From assembly GCA_017302195.1 (NCBI GenBank), contig JAFLEG010000210.1:1-7320 (forward strand): a stretch of DNA of 7,320 bases. Direction: 5' to 3'. The stretch is from Verrucomicrobiota bacterium (lineage in GTDB: Bacteria > Verrucomicrobiota > Verrucomicrobiia > Limisphaerales > UBA9464). Below are positions 1 to 6,375 of the stretch, one piece after another (positions within the stretch are counted from its first letter, which is position 1; the number at the start of each line of letters is the position of its first letter). The position numbers and the translations under genes were made by a program. Below the pieces are notes generated by a model. The model did not search any database. It was not told where the DNA came from and saw only the letters and a program-made list of their open reading frames with translations.

Positions 1-268
1 GCCCCAGGCGCGCGTAGTCAGACGGCAGCCCACAGCTCGCGAGCTTCGCGCGAACGGTCGCCGCATCGGCCGGCGCTCCCTTCGCCAGCTCGGCCACCAC
101 CTCGAAGAAGCGCTGAACGAAGTCGGCCTCGTTGCGAAACCGATTCAGGTCGTACGTCGTCGCTTCGGTGTCCCAGTCATCGGGCGTGGCGCCGGGCGCG
201 AGCAGCTTCGGCAGCACGGCGATCAACTGCTTCGCGAAGTCGGGAGGCGTGGTGATGGTGGCGCTCAT
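1..268 (-). CDS. Unrecognised, mostly helical protein, 3' part outside the window
   Basis: The reverse strand is open from ATG 268 to the window edge, giving the first 89 residues of a protein starting MSATITTPPDFAKQLIAVLP. I do not recognise the family. The visible part has no signal peptide or membrane segment, so it is likely cytoplasmic. It reads as amphipathic helices (about 9-24, 41-62, 66-79) separated by Pro/Gly/Asp turns, with an acidic stretch (DDWDTEATTYD, 30-40) and the aromatic pair in VQRFFEVVAEL (51-61). Codon composition looks properly coding (G or C at most third positions). The start follows the small lipoprotein stop by 32 bases; a weak purine run (AAGAG) lies about 10 bases upstream. 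It may be the next gene of the redoxin-lipoprotein transcript or an independent gene; the visible part does not decide. Confidence 0.72.
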   Translation of the reverse strand, partial: MSATITTPPDFAKQLIAVLPKLLAPGATPDDWDTEATTYDLNRFRNEADFVQRFFEVVAELAKGAPADAATVRAKLASCGLPSDYARLG

Positions 269-300
269 GCGAGCGCTCTTGCCACACGGCCAGCGTCACG

Positions 301-432
301 TCAGCGGCCGGCGGGAGCGTTGGTCGCCGCTCCGGGCGCGCGTGAGGGGTCCGGACGCGAGGACGGGGTGAAACAGGCGGCCGCGGCCGACAGGGTGGCC
401 GCGAGTGCGGCGAGATGGAGGAGGGTCTTCAT
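301..432 (-). CDS. Small predicted lipoprotein, 43 residues
   Basis: A short reading frame found by hand translation, starting MKTLLHLAALAATLSAAAAC and ending in a TGA at 301. It has the whole lipoprotein-signal layout: Lys2, a hydrophobic Ala/Leu run (4-19), and Cys20 preceded by three alanines, an acceptable though not ideal lipobox. The mature peptide would be only about 24 residues, starting at Cys20 and rich in Pro, Ala, Ser and Arg, with no conserved fold visible. The gene begins 10 bases after the redoxin-like gene's stop, so the two probably share a transcript. Short lipoproteins of this sort are common and often unannotated; a chance open frame is possible, but the coincidence of signal, lipobox cysteine and operon spacing argues for a real gene. 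Function unknown. Confidence 0.62.
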   Translation of the reverse strand: MKTLLHLAALAATLSAAAACFTPSSRPDPSRAPGAATNAPAGR

Positions 433-442
433 GGGATGGTGG

Positions 443-1042
443 TCAGGGTTCCGGCGGGGCGTCCGTTTTCCGGTCCTTCACCACCGCGGCGAACCGGTCA
501 AAGGGCAGCCGATCCGAGTTGTTGGTGCCGACGTGCCGGAAGACCTCCTTCCCCGCGGGATCGAGCAGGATCAGCGCGGGATAGTGGACCTTCTGGCCGT
601 GGAAGGCATAGCCGCCGGGGATGCCATAGGCGTCGGCCAATGCGGCCTCCGGATCCCGGTACACGGTCACCTTGATTGGGTCGCCGGCATCCATCGTTGA
701 CGTCCACCGGCGGATCTCCTCCTCGGAATCCGGCTTGAGAAACACCTGAACCACATTGGTCAACCCCGGTCCGCGTCGGGCGTAATCGCGGGTATGCCGC
801 AGGCAGATCGGGCATTCGGTCTTCAGCAGGAAGTGGAGGGCGACGTAGCGGCCGCGGGCCCCAGAGAGCCGGAACTCCGATCCATCGGCCGGGGCGGTGA
901 CCGTGAAGTCGGCGGGGACCGGAACCGCCGCGACCAGCAGTCCGGTGACGATGAGGAACACGGTGAGGGCGGCGCCGAGTCGGGCGTGGCCCGCTGACCG
1001 CGGACGGGTGGATCGGATTCGGTGGATCAGCATCACGGTCAT
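443..1042 (-). CDS. Membrane-anchored or secreted thioredoxin-fold (redoxin-like) protein with CPIC motif
   Basis: 199 residues from ATG 1042. The N-terminus is basic (several Arg and His to residue 21) followed by a hydrophobic segment (about 22-41) that serves as signal peptide or anchor, so the domain acts outside the cytoplasm. The rest fits the AhpC/TSA-TlpA fold: VALHFLLKTECPIC (67-80) ends in the CxxC pair Cys77/Cys80, and YPALILLDPAG (154-164) carries the cis-proline Pro155 that faces the active site. Substrate is unknown; a thiol-disulfide reductase or peroxiredoxin-type role is inferred. The frame remains open up to 1282, but that part overlaps the fragment at 1153-1404 and is Pro/Arg-rich without pattern, so I reject it. 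ATG 1033 is an alternative start. Neither start has a clear ribosome binding site. A small lipoprotein gene follows after 10 bases. Confidence 0.85.
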   Translation of the reverse strand: MTVMLIHRIRSTRPRSAGHARLGAALTVFLIVTGLLVAAVPVPADFTVTAPADGSEFRLSGARGRYVALHFLLKTECPICLRHTRDYARRGPGLTNVVQVFLKPDSEEEIRRWTSTMDAGDPIKVTVYRDPEAALADAYGIPGGYAFHGQKVHYPALILLDPAGKEVFRHVGTNNSDRLPFDRFAAVVKDRKTDAPPEP

Positions 1043-1102
1043 GGGAGTTGGCAGGTGGCTGGAGTATTCCCGGTTGGTTGCCGTTGCGGCGTGCGGGGAG
1101 TT

Positions 1103-1126
1103 GGAGGGTCCGGCGCCCGGGCCTCC
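1103..1126 (-). other. GC-rich inverted repeat between the Ig-like fragment and the redoxin-like gene
   Basis: On the minus strand GGAGG and CCTCC can pair around an inner CCGG/CCGG stem with a three-base loop. It lies in the 110-base non-coding gap downstream of the 1153 stop and upstream of ATG 1042. There is no T-run after it, so it is not a standard intrinsic terminator; in such GC-rich DNA it may be chance. Confidence 0.2.
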
Positions 1127-1152
1127 GATGCGATCCTTTCCGCAGGGAGGGG

Positions 1153-1404
1153 TCATTCCGGAGGCGGCGCCGGGACCGGGAAGCACGCCGTATTTCCCGC
1201 CGCATCGGTGGCGCAGAGGGTGAGGGAATGGATCTCCGGTTGGTGCGGCAGGTGTGCGCGCCAGAGGGATTCGCCGTACCACCGCATCGGCACCTCCGCC
1301 AACACCCGCCCGTCGGTGCCGTGAGCCCGAACCACCACCGACCTGCCTTCCCGATTGCCCTCCTTCCAGTCGTGCGGCGCGACCGGTGTCTTATGGTCGT
1401 GCAT
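1153..1404 (-). CDS. Ig-like C-terminal fragment, probably the tail of the broken FG-GAP gene
   Basis: 83 residues from ATG 1404, with coding-like composition only from about this point on: the same frame further upstream (1405-1623) reads as Ser/Pro/Arg-rich nonsense while another frame carries the FG-GAP pattern. The visible features are a beta-strand pattern (REGRSVVVRAHG, GRVLAEVPMRW), then SLWRAHLP and LTLCATDAAGNTACF, which resembles the end of a bacterial Ig-like or FN3-like domain (the 'TATDAAGNTA' strand), followed by a Pro-rich end. No signal peptide and no Shine-Dalgarno are visible. It may be translated as a small protein, but I think it more likely that it was the C-terminus of the gene whose preceding part is at 1391-1603, separated from it by a one-base frame change. 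The family assignment is weak. Confidence 0.5.
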   Translation of the reverse strand: MHDHKTPVAPHDWKEGNREGRSVVVRAHGTDGRVLAEVPMRWYGESLWRAHLPHQPEIHSLTLCATDAAGNTACFPVPAPPPE

Positions 1405-1603
1405 AGTTGTTGATGAACTGGGGCAGCCGCCGGGAGACATCCCGGAAATGCCCGCGGCCGTCGTTCTCAAACAGGAAGCTGTCCGGACTGCCCTTGGCGG
1501 AGATGGCGAGATCCAGATCCCAGGCAACCTTGGGAGCCGCATGCTCGCTTTCCTCAAGACGAAGGGTGTTGCCGAGACCTGGGGTGCTGTTTCGACCGCC
1601 CGG
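1391..1603 (-). pseudogene. FG-GAP/VCBS-like repeat fragment lacking a 5' end
   Basis: Immediately after the TGA of the mosaic gene, and in the same frame, 70 codons stay open to a TAA at 1391. Reading them by hand gives a stretch including WDLDLAISAKG, then DSFLFENDGRGHFRDVS and a tail ending FINNYARP. The pattern DLDL...LFENDGxGxFxDVS is the hallmark of FG-GAP/VCBS beta-propeller repeats, although the usual aspartate-rich calcium loop is degraded. There is no ATG, GTG or TTG early in the frame to start it, so it looks like the 3' remnant of a larger propeller-type gene. A shift of one base near 1400 would join it to the reading frame at 1153-1404. I cannot exclude a sequencing error or an alternative start. 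Confidence 0.55.
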
Positions 1604-4600
1604 TCAATACGGCAGCAGGACACTCACCCGATAATAAACTTCCGTCGAATCACCGACGGTGAGGTCCAGTGAGATGACACCGTCGGTCTCGGGACGGAAT
1701 GCGTGGATCACCTCCCACGGGCCAGACGCCATGCGTCCCCGCCTTTCCAGCCGGTATTGGCGAGAGGCCACGGCATTCACGGATATCTTGGAACCATCCG
1801 TGATCAATTGCAGTTGGCTGTCGGCATCGTTGGCTCTGGTGCCGGCCTCGAACTCTTCGGCCGCCGTCCACCCGTCGAAATCGGTGTCACTTCCGGCATC
1901 CACTGCGGAATGGATGTCCAGTCCGGAAGACGCTTCGTACTCGTCCGGAATGCCGTCCCGATCCGTGTCAATCTGGCTGTCCATACGCATCTGCACCGCA
2001 GCGCCGCCCACCCTCGGGTCGCCGCCTGCGGCCAGAAGATCCCATCGGCCTTCGGGGTGGGAGGGGGTCCATACCACAGACATCGGCATCACGGCGTTGG
2101 CCGCCAGAACGCCGAGGTCCGCACTCGTCCGCCCCGTCTCAGGATTGACCAACCCCGGCCCCAACGGCGTCCTGAATTCGTAGGGTGCTTCGGTAAAGTA
2201 TGGGGTGACGAACAGGTGTGCTGCCGCGGGCAGCGGTCCCCGGTTTCGGAGCTCAAACTCGAACCGGTATGGTTGTCCGACAACGCCGAGGTCCAGGGCG
2301 CGCCAGCGGTCGGCAGCCCCGCTGTCGCCCCGGCTGAAGCGGGGCGCGGTAGGTCGGATTTCAAGGACGGCGTGGCAATGGCCATGTCCGCCCGCCTCGT
2401 ACGCTGCGTGTGCTTGAGCCGGGCTGGTGACCGCGCGCCGGAGGATCACTTCGTCCAGATTCCCCGCCAACGACGGATGGTTTCCTCCCGCGCCCCCCAG
2501 GTCGAGGGGTTGCTCGTTGGACAAGTTGCCGGTCGCTGTGAGGGCGCTGGCGGTGCCTTCAATCCCATCAATCCAGCAGCGTGCCACTGGCGCGGCGCTC
2601 CGGTTCACCGAGACCACCAGATGGCGCCAGTCGTTGGCGCGCTCAACCGGCCTGGACCATGAACCGAGTCGGAGAATGTCAGACCGTTCGCCGTCCCCGA
2701 GACGCAGGACGACGGTGCCTTCCTCCAGGGTGATCGCATAGCCGTTCCAGCCCGCCGCGGGAGTCCCCTTGGCGAGCAGGCCATGGAAAACCCCATGGTC
2801 GGGAGCCACGCGGCACCACAGCTCCACGCTGAACGATTCACCATCGCTGAAGTTGAGCGGCGCCGAAGCGGGGATGCGGATCATTCCCCCGCCATGAGGG
2901 AAGCCGAATCCGCCGGTGCCCACGCGGCCCTCGGCCAGATCCACGATCCCCACGGGGTTGCCGGTGTTTCCGCCGATGGTGTCGGCACCATCTCCATCCG
3001 CGCGCCACCAGGCCACCACGCCGGTCTCAAGCGGCGCACAGGCGGCGACCAGTTCCTGGGCGACGCTTGCCGTGTTGTTGCGCAGATCCATTTCGGGCGG
3101 TTGCCGGCTGAGGACCACCGTGGCCGGCAGTTGGTAGGGGAGCGGTGGAATCGCCGCGGGGACGCTCAGGGTTCGTTCAACCTGGAACCGCAGCGTGGCG
3201 ACACCGTTCGGTGGCAGTTCCCCAAAGGCGGCGCGGACCTCAATCTGGAACAGTGTTGCAGGGCTCTGATGCACTCCACGCATCTGCACGGAGCCCTGGG
3301 AAATTTCCCACGACGCCTGGATCGCAGCCGGTGTTCCTCCGTAGATCGGGGACAATTTCAGTGTGGCGGTGACATTCGAGGAGAGAACCGCTCCGTGGTT
3401 CGTGACGGCCACCTCGAAGAGGCTGTTCATTTCCAGACTGACAAGGATTCGTGGAGTGACGGCGAGCGAGATCTCCAGATCGTCTGCCGCCGTGGCTGCC
3501 ATCGGTACACTCAGGCCGCGGTGACCCTTGCCATCATCGGCCAACAGGCGGATGCGTGGCGCGAATCCACTCAGGGTGAGAACGCCGTGATGCACGCCCC
3601 CGTTAAATGCCGAAACCATATGGGGAGTGACCGGGAGTGCCACGGCTTCCTCGAAGGGAAGGACCAGGCCCGGGTTGGGTTCCCGGAAACTGTAAGGCAG
3701 TTGCCTCGGACCCATGGGAGCCCAGTCGGATGCGGTGCGTCGATTACGCCCCTGGCCTGGCGGACGTCCAATGTAGAACGGGAGGTTCGTCGTGCTTGCC
3801 GGGGGGCCTATCCACTCCTCGGAGGTCAGGATCCGCGGGACACACACTTGGGTGGAGTCCGCTTCTCCGGCGAAAAAGGTGTCGGCCACCCCGCCGGCGG
3901 CATCCGTCACCACCACACCGATCGGGGGCTCCGCCGGGAACAGGGGATTGTCCGTCAAGGGCCACCAATGCAATCCCCCAGGTACCCGGAACAGCGGATA
4001 CGATCCGGGGGATTCCAACCGGTTGGGCGTGGTCACCACGACAAAGACGCCTCGGGGCGGAACCATCGTTCCTGCAGGGATGGTGAAGACGAGCTTCGGT
4101 GCCGGCCATCGGAAGAGGTCGTAGAAGTGGATCTGCCACCCACCGACATCCACCGCGTCATTGGCAACGTTCTGAAGTTCCGCGCCCCGTTGCGATTGGA
4201 TGGAAATCTCGGTCAGGACCACGCTGCTGGGCAATCCCGGGCCGGCAAATCCTCGGATGCTTACGGCATCGTCAAAGTCTGTCACAACGTCGCCGCTTCC
4301 GTCCCGGGCGGTGAGACCGGCGGAGAATGGCTCCCCCACCGTGATCTTCGAAGGCACGGCGGCCCAGGTGAAGCTGCGGGCCTCTCCCGGCGCGACATCG
4401 TCGTTGATGATCGTGGCAATCGCGGGCACGGGCACGTTGTCCACGCTCAGCATGCGCATCCCCTCCACGTCGCTGAAGGTCAGCATCAGCGTCTTGTTGG
4501 GCTCCTCCGTGGTGTTGCCATGGACCAGGACCTCCACCACGGCGTTGGTTTCCCCGGGCGCGATCTCCAGCACCCCCGCCACCGCTGTGAAGTCTCCCGG

Positions 4601-4909
4601 CGCCCGTGCCGTGTCGTTGGTGGTGGCGTAGCGGACCCTGCAGACATGATCTGCGGCGCGATTCAGCCGCAGTTCAAAACGTGCCGGCGCGGTCCCCGCG
4701 TCGCCTTCTTTGATCCTGAGGGATTCGACTCGGGCGATTGGAAGAGGCGTCGGTGTCTGGAGAGCCGCGATCGTGGAGAAAGCACCGGACACGCCCGCCG
4801 CAGGATAGCCTTCGGCTTGGATCGTCGCGGGGGCCATGCCCGACCGAACGACACCCGCACAGCCCAGGCTCAGGATGAGGCCAAGCGGAATCAGGCGGAT
4901 GTGGATCAT
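1604..4909 (-). CDS. Large secreted mosaic protein: Calx-beta, lamin-tail, CARDB-like, LamG and TSP3 modules
   Basis: An exported protein of 1,101 residues, probably cell-surface or extracellular. From ATG 4909 there is a signal peptide (Arg5, hydrophobic stretch about 6-21). Then follow a Calx-beta domain (about 62-172, ending IINDD), the first half of an Ig-like module (179-223), a lamin-tail-like domain (about 230-351), the second half of that module (about 426-473), a CARDB/DUF11-like domain (478-616), a LamG/concanavalin-like domain (624-842), a further beta domain (about 850-975), and TSP3-type calcium loops (DTDRDGIPDEYE at 981-992, DTDFDGW near 1008), before a C-terminal beta domain ending YYRVSVLLPY. 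The frame is open to ATG 4981, which would add 24 non-hydrophobic residues; I prefer 4909 because it puts the signal peptide at the terminus. No enzyme motif is visible. Roles in adhesion or polysaccharide binding are guesses from the LamG and calcium-binding modules. Confidence 0.88.
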   Translation of the reverse strand: MIHIRLIPLGLILSLGCAGVVRSGMAPATIQAEGYPAAGVSGAFSTIAALQTPTPLPIARVESLRIKEGDAGTAPARFELRLNRAADHVCRVRYATTNDTARAPGDFTAVAGVLEIAPGETNAVVEVLVHGNTTEEPNKTLMLTFSDVEGMRMLSVDNVPVPAIATIINDDVAPGEARSFTWAAVPSKITVGEPFSAGLTARDGSGDVVTDFDDAVSIRGFAGPGLPSSVVLTEISIQSQRGAELQNVANDAVDVGGWQIHFYDLFRWPAPKLVFTIPAGTMVPPRGVFVVVTTPNRLESPGSYPLFRVPGGLHWWPLTDNPLFPAEPPIGVVVTDAAGGVADTFFAGEADSTQVCVPRILTSEEWIGPPASTTNLPFYIGRPPGQGRNRRTASDWAPMGPRQLPYSFREPNPGLVLPFEEAVALPVTPHMVSAFNGGVHHGVLTLSGFAPRIRLLADDGKGHRGLSVPMAATAADDLEISLAVTPRILVSLEMNSLFEVAVTNHGAVLSSNVTATLKLSPIYGGTPAAIQASWEISQGSVQMRGVHQSPATLFQIEVRAAFGELPPNGVATLRFQVERTLSVPAAIPPLPYQLPATVVLSRQPPEMDLRNNTASVAQELVAACAPLETGVVAWWRADGDGADTIGGNTGNPVGIVDLAEGRVGTGGFGFPHGGGMIRIPASAPLNFSDGESFSVELWCRVAPDHGVFHGLLAKGTPAAGWNGYAITLEEGTVVLRLGDGERSDILRLGSWSRPVERANDWRHLVVSVNRSAAPVARCWIDGIEGTASALTATGNLSNEQPLDLGGAGGNHPSLAGNLDEVILRRAVTSPAQAHAAYEAGGHGHCHAVLEIRPTAPRFSRGDSGAADRWRALDLGVVGQPYRFEFELRNRGPLPAAAHLFVTPYFTEAPYEFRTPLGPGLVNPETGRTSADLGVLAANAVMPMSVVWTPSHPEGRWDLLAAGGDPRVGGAAVQMRMDSQIDTDRDGIPDEYEASSGLDIHSAVDAGSDTDFDGWTAAEEFEAGTRANDADSQLQLITDGSKISVNAVASRQYRLERRGRMASGPWEVIHAFRPETDGVISLDLTVGDSTEVYYRVSVLLPY

Positions 4910-5077
4910 GCAGGATGGCTTCGGGTCGAGAACAGCCGGGAGATACGCAACACCCGCCTTCAGGTCCAGAGAATCCAGCATGATCTTCTGCGATTCTGCG
5001 ATGACTGGATGGCGGCGGGGGCGCGGTGACAGAACTGACGTTCCAACGGCGCCCCGCCTGAGGCCTTCACCGCCTGC

Positions 5078-6367
5078 TCAGCGCTGCGGCGTGCGGCTCA
5101 TGAGGAGGTTGGCAATCCACTGGGACAGGAAGGTGCCGAGCAGGAACAGCGACAGGGCCAGCGATCCCAGGGTGGCCATCTCCGTTTTGGGGTCTGGTCG
5201 CACCAGGACCGCAATCGCCACCGCGGTGAGGCCGGCGGCCGCCAGCACCAGCGCGATGGCGGACATCGTGAGTCGGGGCCATCCGGGCTGGCAGGCGAAG
5301 ACTGCCGCGACCGGAACCGCCAGCAGCCCGAACACCAGGGCCGGGGTCAGGAAAGGGCCTGTGAATCCGGACACCATCCAGGTGACCAGGGAGGCGAGCG
5401 CCACTCCGGCGCAGACGCCAACCGCGCCCGCCTGACGGCGCTGTGTGGCGTCGAGGGCGTGACGGCCGACCGGGTGGAGGAAGAGCAGCAGGTTGAACAG
5501 CGGCTGCGCCAGCCAGGTGAGCAGTGCAAAGGCGATGTAGGCGATGCGCACCGGGAGGATCCAGGGCGCCCATTCCGGATGACTCGACGCCACGGATCCC
5601 AGCATCCGGGAGCCCACATAACCGCCCACCAGGATGCCCCAGCGCGCCTGTTCGGACAGCTTGTCCATCCACAGGAAGTACCGAAGCATCACCGCATACA
5701 CCGGATTCCCGGACTTCAAGGCCTCCACCAGGCCCTGCCGGGCCCAGTCGTTGGAAGGGTCCAGGCGCAGGCTTTCGCGAAAATGAGTCATCGCCTGCCG
5801 ATGGTCCCCCTGTTCCAACAGGGTCCAGCCCTTGTTGGCATGCGATAACGAATTGTCGGGAGCGCGCGAGAGGGTGGCGTCCAGGGTGGTGCCGGCCTCG
5901 GACTTTCGTCCCAGCTTCACCAGCGCCATGGCCCGCAGATTGTTGCAGCCGACGTGCTCGGGATCGGAGGCCAGGCCGGCCTCCGCGGCGGCCAGGGCGT
6001 CGGCCCAACGCCGCCGCTGGAATTCGATGCCGGCCCGCACGCCCTGGTAGTCCGCATCGCCGGGATCGTGCCGGATGGCCTCGGCAATCGCACCGGCCGC
6101 GTCGTCCGGGCGATTCCGATCGGACAGCACCTGGGCCAGGGCGTACCAGGCGAAGGCGAGGTCCGGGGCAATCCCGGCCGCCTCGCGTGCCGCCGCCTCG
6201 GCCTCGTCCAACCGATCCAGCGCTGCAAGGCTGAGGGCCATCGAGGCGTGCGCCACGGCGTCCCGCGGATCGCCGGCCAGGTGCTTCCGCAATTCCGTTT
6301 CGGCCTGGGCGTGGCGGTCCTGCTGCTGGAGCAGCAGCGCCCGCTGGAGATGGGGTTCCGGCGTCAT
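5078..6367 (-). CDS. TPR protein with multi-span membrane C-terminus
   Basis: A 429-residue protein of two halves. Residues about 4-205 form roughly six tetratricopeptide-type helical pairs, with the usual small and aromatic positions (for example AFAWYALAQVL at 71-81 and HANKGWTLLEQGD at 176-188) and DP/AP turns between repeats. Residues about 244-420 are hydrophobic, with four to six likely membrane spans (about 268-296, 312-332, 338-358, 366-388 and 398-420). There is no signal peptide, so I infer a cytoplasmic TPR platform held at the inner membrane. I chose ATG 6367 because the preceding stop-free codons in this frame overlap the AAA+ gene and are compositionally meaningless, and because it lies 8 bases after the ATPase stop, which suggests translational coupling. 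No strong Shine-Dalgarno is visible. TPR domains bind proteins; the adjacent AAA+ ATPase is the obvious candidate partner, but this is inference. Confidence 0.9.
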   Translation of the reverse strand: MTPEPHLQRALLLQQQDRHAQAETELRKHLAGDPRDAVAHASMALSLAALDRLDEAEAAAREAAGIAPDLAFAWYALAQVLSDRNRPDDAAGAIAEAIRHDPGDADYQGVRAGIEFQRRRWADALAAAEAGLASDPEHVGCNNLRAMALVKLGRKSEAGTTLDATLSRAPDNSLSHANKGWTLLEQGDHRQAMTHFRESLRLDPSNDWARQGLVEALKSGNPVYAVMLRYFLWMDKLSEQARWGILVGGYVGSRMLGSVASSHPEWAPWILPVRIAYIAFALLTWLAQPLFNLLLFLHPVGRHALDATQRRQAGAVGVCAGVALASLVTWMVSGFTGPFLTPALVFGLLAVPVAAVFACQPGWPRLTMSAIALVLAAAGLTAVAIAVLVRPDPKTEMATLGSLALSLFLLGTFLSQWIANLLMSRTPQR

Positions 6368-6375
6368 CTTGGGAC

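Noticed and set aside
132..700. Plus-strand open frames at the left end
   Set aside because: They are Arg/Gly/Pro-rich, lack domains, and lie opposite minus-strand genes that have signal peptides, a CxxC motif or coherent helical patterns.
1043..1152. A possible sigma-70 promoter for the redoxin-like gene (AATACT as -10)
   Set aside because: It matches TATAAT at only four positions and no -35-like element lies at the right distance.
1043..1282. An 80-codon N-terminal extension of the redoxin-like gene
   Set aside because: It is Pro/Gly/Arg-rich without pattern, overlaps the Ig-like fragment, and would put the hydrophobic signal segment about 100 residues inside the protein.
1604..1606. The TGA after the mosaic gene as recoded (readthrough or selenocysteine) because the frame continues for 70 codons
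   Set aside because: The mosaic protein ends with a natural-looking C-terminus (YYRVSVLLPY), I noticed no downstream stem-loop typical of recoding, and TGA is a normal stop for the neighbouring genes.
2783..5029. A 748-codon open frame on the plus strand opposite the mosaic gene
   Set aside because: Its codons are in exact register with those of the minus-strand gene, so it stays open simply because that GC-rich gene avoids TTA, CTA and TCA codons over this stretch. Its product is Arg/Gly/His/Gln-rich with no domain, whereas the minus strand shows several known domains.
4982..5077. Short inverted repeats (GGCG/CGCC and AGGCCT) after the TPR gene as a terminator
   Set aside because: The stems are very short and there is no T-run on the minus strand; the pattern is expected by chance in GC-rich DNA.
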